57,552 nt of DNA, taken from assembly GCA_937864815.1 (NCBI GenBank), contig CALMJY010000046.1, forward strand, positions 1 through 57,552, in the 5' to 3' direction. Source of the DNA: an uncultured Bacteroidota bacterium (lineage in GTDB: Bacteria; Bacteroidota; Bacteroidia; Bacteroidales; VadinHA17). Below the pieces are notes generated by a model. The model was not told where the DNA came from. It ran no database searches and saw nothing but the letters and a program-made list of their open reading frames with translations. This document shows, piece after piece, positions 17,539 to 26,300 of this stretch. The translations under genes and the position numbers were made by a program. Numbering within the stretch: position 1 is the stretch's first letter; the number at the start of each line of letters is the position of its first letter.

Positions 17539-18435
17539 ATGTCAGTCGTAATTGTAGGAATTGTAATCCTGATAATCGGATTTCTTGTTGCTAAAGCAGA
17601 TCCTCCCGTTAGAGCCTATAAATCAATAATTAAGTCTGTAGGAATTATTGTTATCATTTTAGGTCTTTCAATAGCCTCGGTTGTTCAGATTGAGCCCGGA
17701 CAGGTAGGTGTTCAGAAACTTTTTGGTAAAGTAAACAATAACATCCTCGAAAGTGGTTTAAATGTCATCAATCCTCTGGTTCAGGTTGAAATGTTTGATG
17801 TCAGAACTGAGAATTATACTATGTCAGCAGTTCATGATGAAGGAGCAAAACAAGGTGATGATGCTATCAGAGTTCTTACAGCCGACGGGCTTGAAGTTAT
17901 AGTTGATCTGACTGTGTTATATAAGGTACTTCCATCCGAGGCCCCTCGTATTCTTCAGGAGATAGGAACAGATTACAGAAATGTTATTGTAAGGCCAATC
18001 TGCAGGACAAAAATAAGAGACAACGCTGTTTATTACGATGCAGTAGCACTTTATTCGACAAAAAGAGATGAATTTCAGAGCAGGATATTTTCAACTATTG
18101 AAGCCAATTTTAAAGAACGAGGATTGGTCCTTGAGCAGCTTCTGGTCCGCAATATTACTCTTCCTGAATCGGTTAAGGCTGCCATCGAATCTAAAATTAA
18201 TGCCGAACAGGAGGCGCAGAAAATGACTTTCGTACTTCAGAAAGAAAGACAGGAAGCCGAGAGAAAAAGAGTCGAGGCCCAGGGTATTGCAGACTATCAG
18301 AAGATTCTCAGCACCGGACTCAGCGACAAATTGCTTCAGTATGAAATGATTAAAGCAATCTCCAATTCACCAAACTCCAAGCTGATATTCATGACCAACG
18401 GCAAGAATTTACCGATACTGGTCGATAGTAAGTAG
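17539..18435 (+). CDS. Prohibitin/SPFH-family membrane protein
   Basis: A 298-residue band-7 protein. Two hydrophobic segments lie at about 2-20 and 33-52, then the SPFH domain (about 55-215, 'IEPGQVGVQKLFGKV' and 'GLNVINPL') and a coiled-coil (about 215-265, rich in Glu/Gln/Arg: 'EAQKMTFVLQKERQEAERKR'). This is the layout of HflC/prohibitin-like scaffolds that form oligomeric rings in the inner membrane and often control FtsH-type proteases. No protease gene lies next to it. The 3' flank contains 8-bp and 7-bp tandem arrays. A second, different SPFH protein is at 29129-29983. Confidence 0.93.
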   Translation: MSVVIVGIVILIIGFLVAKADPPVRAYKSIIKSVGIIVIILGLSIASVVQIEPGQVGVQKLFGKVNNNILESGLNVINPLVQVEMFDVRTENYTMSAVHDEGAKQGDDAIRVLTADGLEVIVDLTVLYKVLPSEAPRILQEIGTDYRNVIVRPICRTKIRDNAVYYDAVALYSTKRDEFQSRIFSTIEANFKERGLVLEQLLVRNITLPESVKAAIESKINAEQEAQKMTFVLQKERQEAERKRVEAQGIADYQKILSTGLSDKLLQYEMIKAISNSPNSKLIFMTNGKNLPILVDSK

Positions 18436-18438
18436 GTA

Positions 18439-18478
18439 GGTCCTGCGGTATTGCGGTCCTGCTGTCTTATGGTCTTCT
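18439..18478 (+). repeat. Imperfect 8-bp tandem array
   Basis: Units ggtcctgc, ggtattgc, ggtcctgc, tgtcttat and ggtcttct follow each other directly, starting 3 bp after the prohibitin-like stop codon. The unit type GGTNNTGC resembles the octads at 30341-30442. Confidence 0.6.
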
Positions 18479-18488
18479 ATCCCTAAGG

Positions 18489-18548
18489 CCGGTTGCCGGT
18501 TACCGGTTGCCGGTTACCGGTTGCCGGTTGCCGGTCGCCGGTCGCCGG
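18489..18548 (+). repeat. Imperfect 7-bp tandem array (ccggttg family)
   Basis: Eight consecutive heptads plus a partial one: ccggttg, ccggtta, ccggttg, ccggtta, ccggttg, ccggttg, ccggtcg, ccggtcg, ccgg. Only the last three positions vary. The array fills the gap between the prohibitin-like gene and the convergent small membrane protein gene. Confidence 0.85.
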
Positions 18549-18553
18549 ATTTC

Positions 18554-18781
18554 CTATTCACTCTTCATAAAATCACCTTTTGAGTTGGTAAGGAGATTCT
18601 TTGTGAGGTAAGAGATTCCGGCACCTGCTGCTGCAATAACTACAGGTTTCATGGTAATCCAGTTAATAACCCCTCCATTTGCTATTACCTGGTAGAGCCC
18701 TGTTATAAATGTGCAGATAATAACAACTATTAAACCCTTATAGAAATCACGGGAATTCAGATGCAGAAAATCAGATCTCAT
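18554..18781 (-). CDS. Small holin-like membrane protein
   Basis: A 75-residue protein from the ATG at 18781; a longer frame would need a TTG start. It has two likely membrane segments (about 16-35 'GLIVVIICTFITGLYQVI' and 45-60 'PVVIAAAGAGISYL') and ends 'KNLLTNSKGDFMKSE'. The pattern of an N-terminal 'DFYKGLIV' and C-terminal 'KNLLTNS' recalls small holin-like proteins of Bacteroidetes phages, but no other phage gene is near. It lies 74 bp downstream of cdaA on the same strand and may be co-transcribed with folP-cdaA. Function is uncertain. Confidence 0.65.
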   Translation of the reverse strand: MRSDFLHLNSRDFYKGLIVVIICTFITGLYQVIANGGVINWITMKPVVIAAAGAGISYLTKNLLTNSKGDFMKSE

Positions 18782-18855
18782 GACATTCAACTTTTATCAG
18801 ACAAAATGAACTTTCATCTCAAATCTAATAAAATTTCATTAAACCTGGTTAAATC

Positions 18856-19632
18856 TTACCTGGACTTTTTGCTCACCAACACATCGCGCAGTTCATTAGG
18901 AGTGATATTCTCCCTGATCTCTCCTGATATCACAACTGTAATATGTCCGGTTTCCTCCGATACCACAACGATCATTGCATCAGAATGTTCCGACATACCT
19001 ACAGCTGCCCTGTGACGCATTCCAAAATGTGGAGGAATTGACACCTGGTCTGTCACTGGTAGTGGACATCTTGCGGCAAGAATGACTCCTCCCTCTATCA
19101 GTACAGCACCATCGTGCAAAGGGGAATTTTTAAAGAATATAGTTTCAAGAAGCTCAGCACTGATCCTGGCATTAAGAATTTCACCACTTTCGGTATAGAG
19201 GTCAAGACTGCTCTTTTTACCTATAACTATCAGTGCTCCGGTTTTCTTTAAAGACATTGATTCACAAGCCCTTACAATTTCCTCTGTAAGTCCCGGAGTA
19301 TCATGGTCATCAGGAGCCAATGAAAAGAATCTTGTGAAGGAGAACCTGCTGCGGGTTATATACCTGTTACCCAATACCAGAAGAAACCTCCTTACCTCCT
19401 GCTGGAAAACAATAATAAGTGCAATTACACCCACTCCGATCACCTGACCCAAAAGCGCAGTGGTGAGCTCCATATTCAGAGTCTTTACAACAAGCCAGGA
19501 AAGGTAAATAAGGAATATGGCAAAGATAATACTGAAGGCTGCAGTTCCTCTTATAAGCCTGTACAGCTGAAAAAGTATTACTGCAACAAGCACTATGTCA
19601 ATTATATCCAGGATAGTTATCTGAAAGGGCAT
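18856..19632 (-). CDS. cdaA: Diadenylate cyclase CdaA (c-di-AMP synthase)
   Basis: A 258-residue inner-membrane enzyme that makes c-di-AMP from two ATP. Three N-terminal helices (about 8-25, 32-50, 58-78) precede the DisA_N/DAC domain. The hallmark motifs are intact: Asp174-Gly175-Ala176 in 'LHDGAVLI' and Arg206-His-Arg208 in 'GMRHRAAVG'. It follows folP with a 38-bp gap on the same strand, the usual Bacteroidetes arrangement; no cdaR regulator gene is adjacent. A small membrane protein lies downstream. C-di-AMP likely controls osmolyte transport and the cell wall. Confidence 0.95.
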   Translation of the reverse strand: MPFQITILDIIDIVLVAVILFQLYRLIRGTAAFSIIFAIFLIYLSWLVVKTLNMELTTALLGQVIGVGVIALIIVFQQEVRRFLLVLGNRYITRSRFSFTRFFSLAPDDHDTPGLTEEIVRACESMSLKKTGALIVIGKKSSLDLYTESGEILNARISAELLETIFFKNSPLHDGAVLIEGGVILAARCPLPVTDQVSIPPHFGMRHRAAVGMSEHSDAMIVVVSEETGHITVVISGEIRENITPNELRDVLVSKKSR

Positions 19633-19670
19633 ATCAAAATTATCATAACATCAAATGTAACACTTAAATC

Positions 19671-20519
19671 TTACCCTGCATTCTTCCGTAGAAGGCATAT
19701 GAGCTTAACAGCCTGCACAGCCTCTTTAACATCGTGTACTCTCAGTATATCGGCACCTTTCAAAAGAGCTATGGTATTGAGTGATATTGTACCTGCAAGA
19801 GCCTCTTCGGCAGTAATACCAAGTGGTTTCCATATCATGGATTTTCTTGACAGGCCAACCATCAAAGGCAAGCCGGCAATTGAAAAGTCTCCAAGCCTGT
19901 CAAGCATATCATAATTATGCTCACGTGTTTTCCCGAATCCAAATCCCGGGTCGATTATAATATCCTTTACACCTGCCGATCTGAGCCGGAATATTCCTTC
20001 TCCAAACCACTTAAGTATATCAGCAACCACATCATTATAAACAGGATTTTCCTGCATTGTCCGGGGATCACCTTTCATGTGCATCAGTATATACGGAACA
20101 TTCAGATGCCGTACTAACTCAAACATGCCGGGATCAGCTTTTCCTCCTGAGATATCATTAATAATATGAGCTCCGCATTCTTCAACTGCCGCTTTGGCCA
20201 CAGATGCCCTGAAAGTATCAACAGATATAATTGCACCGGGGTAGACTGAAGATATTTTTCGGATGGCACCAAGGACTCTCCTCCCTTCTTCCTCCTCCGG
20301 AATATCAATGGCACCGGGACGTGATGAATAACCGCCAACATCAAGGATGTCTGCTCCCTCTTCAAGCATAATACCTGCAGCTTTTATTATATCATCATCA
20401 GATTCATAACGGCTGCCACGGTAAAAAGAATCAGGTGTTATATTGAGTATACCCATTACCCTGGGGACCGAAAGATCCAGTAATTTTCCACCAACATTTA
20501 TGTATCGTGGTTTATCCAA
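19671..20519 (-). CDS. folP: Dihydropteroate synthase
   Basis: A 282-residue cytoplasmic enzyme joining p-aminobenzoate to hydroxymethyl-dihydropterin pyrophosphate in folate synthesis. TIM-barrel motifs are in place: 'MGILNITPDSFY' (22-33), 'ADILDVGGYSSRPGA' (about 55-69), 'ISVDTFRASVA', 'INDISGGKAD' and 'IDPGFGFGKT'. The start is a TTG at 20519: an in-frame TGA lies two codons upstream and the next ATG is inside the first conserved strand. It is the first gene of a folP-cdaA unit and diverges from tmk. Confidence 0.96.
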   Translation of the reverse strand: MDKPRYINVGGKLLDLSVPRVMGILNITPDSFYRGSRYESDDDIIKAAGIMLEEGADILDVGGYSSRPGAIDIPEEEEGRRVLGAIRKISSVYPGAIISVDTFRASVAKAAVEECGAHIINDISGGKADPGMFELVRHLNVPYILMHMKGDPRTMQENPVYNDVVADILKWFGEGIFRLRSAGVKDIIIDPGFGFGKTREHNYDMLDRLGDFSIAGLPLMVGLSRKSMIWKPLGITAEEALAGTISLNTIALLKGADILRVHDVKEAVQAVKLICLLRKNAG

Positions 20520-20570
20520 TTTTCAATTTGTTTTAACAGCCGAATTTAATGATTTTAATTATAAGCTTAT

Positions 20571-20578
20571 TACATTTG
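20571..20578 (+). promoter_or_regulatory. Candidate -7 box for tmk
   Basis: TACATTTG fits TAnnTTTG, 23 bp before the tmk ATG in the folP-tmk divergent gap. No good -33 box was found. Confidence 0.4.
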
Positions 20579-20601
20579 TAAACTAAGAAACTGATGACTG
20601 A

Positions 20602-21288
20602 ATGAAGCTTTTTGTAATTGAGGGAGTTGACGGTGCAGGGAAGTCGACGCAGATTAAACTGCTTAAGGACTATTTGACACAGAAAGGGTATAGTTGCGAA
20701 TATCTTCATTTTCCAAGAACCGATGAACCATTCTTCGGAGAGCTGATTGCAAGGTTTCTCAGAGGTGAATTCGGATCTGTCAATGAAGTCAATCCATACC
20801 TTGTGGCCATGATGTATGCAGGTGATAGGAAAGACTCCGCTTCAATCCTTGAAAAATGGCTAAATGATGGCAAAATTGTACTTCTTGACAGGTATACTTA
20901 TTCAAATATTGCCTACCAGTGTGCAAAACTTGATTCCGAGGAGGAACAGGATAAGCTTATGAAATGGATTCTGTCGCTCGAATTCACTCATTTTGCAATT
21001 CCCCGACCAGACCTGAATATATTTCTTGACGTTCCACATCAGTTTACCGAGAAAAAATTAACAGGAAATCGTACAGGAAATGACCGCAGCTACCTGAATG
21101 GTACACGGGATATCCATGAAGAGAGTCTTGATTTCCAGAGAAAAGTAAGGGAGATATATCTGAAAGTTGCTGTTAACGATAAACGACTGGCGGTAATCGA
21201 CTGCGATAATAATGGTGATATGCTGCCTCCGCATGAGATATTCACCAAAATAAAAGCACTGCTGGAATCATTAAATATGATTAAATGA
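20602..21288 (+). CDS. tmk: Thymidylate kinase
   Basis: A 228-residue cytoplasmic kinase converting dTMP to dTDP. The P-loop 'EGVDGAGKST' is at about 7-16, the 'LDRYTYSNIAYQ' motif carries the DR(Y/F) residues that bind nucleotide, and a lid region rich in Lys/Arg ('KKLTGNRTGNDR') follows 'DVPHQFTEK'. It is slightly longer than the usual 205-215 residues. Its last codons overlap the next gene by 4 bp (ATGA), so the two are coupled. Confidence 0.96.
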   Translation: MKLFVIEGVDGAGKSTQIKLLKDYLTQKGYSCEYLHFPRTDEPFFGELIARFLRGEFGSVNEVNPYLVAMMYAGDRKDSASILEKWLNDGKIVLLDRYTYSNIAYQCAKLDSEEEQDKLMKWILSLEFTHFAIPRPDLNIFLDVPHQFTEKKLTGNRTGNDRSYLNGTRDIHEESLDFQRKVREIYLKVAVNDKRLAVIDCDNNGDMLPPHEIFTKIKALLESLNMIK

Positions 21289-22514
21289 AAATAATCAGGC
21301 AGATCAGCATAATAATAGTCGGACTGGTCTTTATTTTTTCCGGAGTGGTCAAGGGTGTAGATCCTTTGGGATCAGCATATAAATTTCATGACTATTTTAT
21401 TGCATTCAATATGTCATGGCTTGACTGGCTAAGTTTGCCTCTTGGTATTCTGTTATGTACTGCCGAATTTATGGCAGGATTCTCAGTTATATCAGGCATC
21501 CGTCAGAAAGCCGGAATATGGGTGGTATTCCTTCTTATGCTTCTCTTCACACCTCTCACTTTTGTACTCGCCCTGAATAATCCCGTTTCAGACTGCGGGT
21601 GTTTTGGTGATGCAATACATCTTACCAACTGGCAGACCTTCTGGAAAAATGTTGTCCTGATTACATTTACTGTTATTATTTTCACAGGAAGAAAAGAGGT
21701 CACATCACTTTTTAAGCCATCAGTTGAATGGATTATAACCGGAATTGTCGCCGGTACATTTATAATGTTCTGTCTTGGTAATCTCAGGAATTTGCCGGTT
21801 CTCGATTTCCTGCCTTACAAAACTGGTATTAAGATTGCAGATCAGATGGTTATTCCTGAAGGAGCAGAGCCCGATAAGTACCAGACAACTTTTATTTATG
21901 AAAAAAACGGGGAACAAAGAGAATTCACTCTTGAGAACTATCCGGCAGACGACACAAGCTGGATATTTATAGATCAGAAAACTATTCTCCTTCAAAAGGG
22001 TTATCAGCCACCCATTCATGATTTTACAATAACAAACACAGACGGAGTTGATATAACAAATCAGATACTGGCCGACAGCAACTATTCCCTTTTAATGATA
22101 TCAGGAAAACTTAATAAAGCAGATACTCTCAGACTTTCAGAAGGATTTGAACTGGGGAAAAATGTAACTAATATGGGCATAAGCTTTTATATTCTTACTG
22201 CCACCTCAACAGATGAACTTCAAATATATTTTAATGGACTTAGTTTCTGTACAGTGGATGAAACAACCCTGAAAAGTATGGTCAGAGCCAACCCGGGTTA
22301 CATACTGCTTAAGGATGGCATAATAACCGGAAAATGGTCCTGGGCAACAGTTCCGGGGAAAGACTGGTTCAGCAATATTGCAGCAAACAAACAGGATAAG
22401 TCAGTTTATATAAAGAATACTACATTTTTCGTTATATCAATAATAACAGGGCTCTTACTTATTTTGATTATATTAGGGTTTAATATCAGACAATACACTA
22501 TCAGAAAACTATAA
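21285..22514 (+). CDS. DoxX/MauE-like membrane protein (BT_3928 family)
   Basis: A 409-residue inner-membrane protein. The first 170 residues form about five helices of the DoxX/MauE type, with 'FSGVVKGVDPLG' after the first helix and a 'CGCFGD' motif (104-109) typical of MauE-like thiol/redox membrane proteins. The middle (about 180-375) is a soluble, probably periplasmic region, and a last helix is near 385-403. It overlaps tmk by 4 bp; the pairing of this family with nucleotide or glycolysis genes is common in Bacteroidales, with unknown reason. A role in disulfide or redox handling at the membrane is inferred. Confidence 0.88.
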   Translation: MKIIRQISIIIVGLVFIFSGVVKGVDPLGSAYKFHDYFIAFNMSWLDWLSLPLGILLCTAEFMAGFSVISGIRQKAGIWVVFLLMLLFTPLTFVLALNNPVSDCGCFGDAIHLTNWQTFWKNVVLITFTVIIFTGRKEVTSLFKPSVEWIITGIVAGTFIMFCLGNLRNLPVLDFLPYKTGIKIADQMVIPEGAEPDKYQTTFIYEKNGEQREFTLENYPADDTSWIFIDQKTILLQKGYQPPIHDFTITNTDGVDITNQILADSNYSLLMISGKLNKADTLRLSEGFELGKNVTNMGISFYILTATSTDELQIYFNGLSFCTVDETTLKSMVRANPGYILLKDGIITGKWSWATVPGKDWFSNIAANKQDKSVYIKNTTFFVISIITGLLLILIILGFNIRQYTIRKL

Positions 22515-22545
22515 ATAAAACAAACACTATTAAAAATTGAATTTT

Positions 22546-23304
22546 ATGAGAAAAAAGATTGTTGCAGGCAACTGGAAAATGAATATGGACCTGAATGAGG
22601 GGATTAAACTGGCAGGGTCGATCGACAAGTACTTCAGCGAAAAACCAACAGATAAGGTTACTGTTGTTTTATGTACCCCATTCATTCATCTTGCAGGTGT
22701 TCATGATATCCTGAAACACGGAAAAATTGCGCTTGGAGCACAGAACTGCGCTTCAGAAGCATCAGGTGCCTACACAGGTGAGATTTCACCATGGATGATA
22801 AAGAGTACAGGAGCTGAATATGTTATAATAGGCCATTCGGAAAGAAGAACCTACTACCTTGAAGACGATAAATTATTGAATAAAAAGACATTATTGGCTA
22901 TCAGCAGCGGACTGAAAGTAATCTTTTGTTGCGGTGAAGTGCTGAAGGAGAGGGAAGATAATAAACACTTTGTAATTGTTAAAAGACAGCTTGAAGAGGG
23001 TCTCTTCTCTCTGACCGCAGAGCAAATGGACAGGATAGTCATTGCTTATGAACCAGTCTGGGCAATTGGCACAGGTCTCACCGCTTCACCTGAACAGGCA
23101 CAGGAGATGCATAAGTATATCCGTGATCTGGTGAAAGAGAATTATGGAAGTGATTGTTCAAAAAAACTTCCTATCCTTTACGGAGGAAGCTGTAAACCAT
23201 CGAATGCAGCCGAAATATTTTCAAAGCCTGACGTTGACGGCGGACTTATTGGCGGTGCATCACTCAAAAAAGAAGATTTTGTAGGAATTATTGAAGCAGT
23301 ATAA
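22546..23304 (+). CDS. tpiA: Triosephosphate isomerase
   Basis: A 252-residue glycolytic enzyme interconverting dihydroxyacetone phosphate and glyceraldehyde 3-phosphate. The ATG at 22546 gives the family N-terminus '[13 protein letters not shown]'; a TTG nine bases upstream is not needed. The catalytic Lys is in 'GNWKMN', His in 'IIGHSERR', Glu in '[11 protein letters not shown]', and the phosphate-binding 'YGGSC' and 'GGLIGGASL' loops are intact. It lies 31 bp after the BT_3928-like gene on the same strand. A heptad repeat begins two bases after the stop codon. Confidence 0.97.
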   Translation: MRKKIVAGNWKMNMDLNEGIKLAGSIDKYFSEKPTDKVTVVLCTPFIHLAGVHDILKHGKIALGAQNCASEASGAYTGEISPWMIKSTGAEYVIIGHSERRTYYLEDDKLLNKKTLLAISSGLKVIFCCGEVLKEREDNKHFVIVKRQLEEGLFSLTAEQMDRIVIAYEPVWAIGTGLTASPEQAQEMHKYIRDLVKENYGSDCSKKLPILYGGSCKPSNAAEIFSKPDVDGGLIGGASLKKEDFVGIIEAV

Positions 23305-23306
23305 GG

Positions 23307-23341
23307 ACAGGCGACAGGCGACGGGCAACAGGCTTTAGGCG
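23307..23341 (+). repeat. Imperfect 7-bp tandem array after tpiA
   Basis: Units acaggcg, acaggcg, acgggca, acaggct and ttaggcg run directly from 2 bp after the tpiA stop. The downstream 15 bp (ttagtgaggcggtag) continue in a more degraded form. Confidence 0.6.
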
Positions 23342-23380
23342 TTAGTGAGGCGGTAGGAAGAGAGTTAAATTATAAAACAG

Positions 23381-26300
23381 ATGCTGAAAAAACAGACTAT
23401 TCTTAGTCTCTTTATAATTGTTTTTCCTGTGATCACATTTTCACAGGGAAAGAGTGCTTTTTCAGGTGATCCGGAGAAATACAGGGCAGAACTTATTACT
23501 TTCATGGGCCCGAACCTTAAGCCTGACCAGCTTGCCAACCTCAATTCTTTTCTGGCCAAGTGGGACAGCACCTCATTCAATCCGGAAGACAAAGTCAGAA
23601 TCATTGATGTCTCAAGCCAGATGTCTTCCAGAAACATGAGGCCGGTACCTCATTTTAATGATTTCCTTTCAACGCTGATTATATTTGCCGAGAACAATAA
23701 GGATGAAACTTTCTTTAAAAACTGGATCACTGGCCTCAGTGAAATCGTTTTCATGCCCAGGTTCTCCAGTGACAACATCCACAGGTACTTTAAGAATACA
23801 GGTTCGATGATTAAGGATAATGTTCTTTTAGAAAGTTCAAGTGTGAAATGGAAAGTGAAAAACAGTAAAATAAAATTCCTTCATGATACTGTATACTCAG
23901 CCTATGTTGAAAATGCAACCCTGGCCTGTTATTCACAAAAAGACAGCACTGAGATTTATAATGTTACCGGAGAATATTTTCCGGATATACAGCAGTTTAT
24001 CGGTTCAAAGGGATTGGTTACCTGGGAAAAGGCAGGATTCAGCAGAAATGATGTTGCAGTAGAACTTGGAAAGTTTTCCATCGATATAACCAGGAATAAT
24101 TTCAGGCTCGATTCAGTAAAAATAAGACACAGCAGCTATTTCAGGGAACCTGTACTTGGAACCCTCACCGACAGGGCAGCCAGCTTCAGCTCTCCTGAAA
24201 AAGCAAACTACCCGCAGTTTGCAACCTATGCTAAAGAATTTAAGATTAAGAATATATACAAGGATGTCAATTATGAAGGAGGACTTGCCTTTGAAGGTGC
24301 GAATGTAAAAGGTACCGGGGAAAGATATACTCCGGCAAAAATCACTCTTTACAGGAATGATACTCTGTATCTGAAAATAGGTGCAAGAGAATTTATTTTC
24401 TCAAAAACAGGACTTAACAGCCAGGAGACATCGATGACCCTTTACCTTGATCAGGACTCAATTTATCACTCAAATCTGGGATTTTCCTACTTCGCCACAA
24501 ACAGGCAGGTAAACCTTTTCAGGACAAACAATCCGGTTTCCAAAAGCCCCTATTTCAATTCATTCCATAACCTTGATATGTATTTTGAATACCTGACATG
24601 GAATATGGACGAATCGAAGATCCTGCTCTCCAGGGCAAGAGGAGCTTCTCTCGGTGAAGCAATGTTTGAATCGGTGTCATTTTTTGATAATGATGATTTT
24701 TTCAGGCTTATGGGACTTGACCAGTATCATCCCCTGAACCGGCTCCTGAAGTTTGCTGACTGGTATTATTCAGAAACCTTCCCGGTACCTGAATTTGCAA
24801 AATGGCTCAACAAACCTGATGAATCAGTCACAGGTCTTTGTATTGATCTTGCGAATAAGGGATTCCTTTTTTATGACAGGGCAAACAATGAGGTTACAAT
24901 CAAACAAAAAACAAAAGACTATCTCGACTCCTATGGAAAAAGGATTGACTATGATGTAATGAGAATAATCAGCTCCACAAAAGCACCACTCGACAATGCT
25001 ATACTCGACCTCCGGAATTATAACCTGACAGTTAACGGAGTAAATGGTGTGCTGCTGAGCGATTCTCAGAAAGTAGCAATGTACCCTTATAACAGGCAAC
25101 TTGTTATTGAAAAAAACAGAAGCATTCATTTCGACGGAGTTGTTGATGCCGGGCTGTTTACAGTCTTCGGCAAGAATTTCTCATTCAATTATGATACTTT
25201 CAAGATAAGACTTCAGAAAATCGACTCGATAAGGATTTCTGTGGAAACAGAAGAAAATGATATGTACGGAAATCCGGTAATCCAGGAGATTGATAATCTG
25301 ATCCAGCTCGGTACTGCCGAGCTTTACATAGACCATCCGGCAAATAAATCAGGACTAAGAAGTTATAAGGAGTATCCTATTATTAACGCTGTAACATTCT
25401 CCTACATCTTTTATGATAAAATTGCCGGACTCGAAGGTATTTACCCGCAGAAGGATTTCTATTTTAAGGTTGATCCGTTCACTTATGAGAATATCGACCA
25501 TTACACGTATGAGGATTTGAACCTTTCAGGTGAATTCTTTGCAGGAAACATTCTAAAACCCATGAAACAATATCTGACAATTCAGGACAGTAACTCACTG
25601 GGATTTAACATGATCATACCTGAAGAAGGGATAGATGTTTATGGTGACAAGGGAATACTCTACGATGAGATCAGCATGAGTAACAGGGGACTGATCGGAA
25701 GCGGAACCATGAAAAGACTTACATCAACTGCACTTGCTGATGAGTATCATTTCTACCCCGATTCGATGATTTCCCAGGTTAAAACTTTCAATATTGTAAA
25801 AGATCCTGAAGGTTTGTTTCCTGTCCTAAACAGTGAAAATATATCAGTAAAATGGCTTACAAAACCTGATGAATGGATAGCGACAAATGCAACAGACAAG
25901 AAATTTGATATGTTTGAAAACGGGACTATTCTTGATGGTTCGATAACACTTACTCCTTCAAAATTGCTGGCCTCAGGTGCCATAGATATGTCAGATTCAA
26001 GGATCACTTCAAACATGTTCAACTTCAGATCAAATGCCATAAGGGCTGATACTTCTGATTATAACCTCAAATCAAGGTCTGCAGGCGGTTATTCCTTTAT
26101 TGCTGAAAATGCCAATACTGATATAAACTTTGACCTTCAGACTGCAAAATTCAGACTTAACACTGACTCTTCAATGGTGAAATTCCCTGAATTGCAGTAT
26201 ATATGTACGATGACCGACTTTACATATGGAATGCAGACAAGGGTACTGAGCATGGAACAGAAGGGTAAATCAAATACACCTCTCCTTACAGCTGAACAGC

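Noticed and set aside
17539-18435. HflK-HflC pair
   Set aside because: Only one prohibitin-like gene is present; the neighbour upstream is an unrelated secreted protein, so an HflKC complex cannot be claimed.
18489-18548. Possible CRISPR array
   Set aside because: The units are 7 bp with no spacers between them, and no cas genes are near. It is a tandem array.
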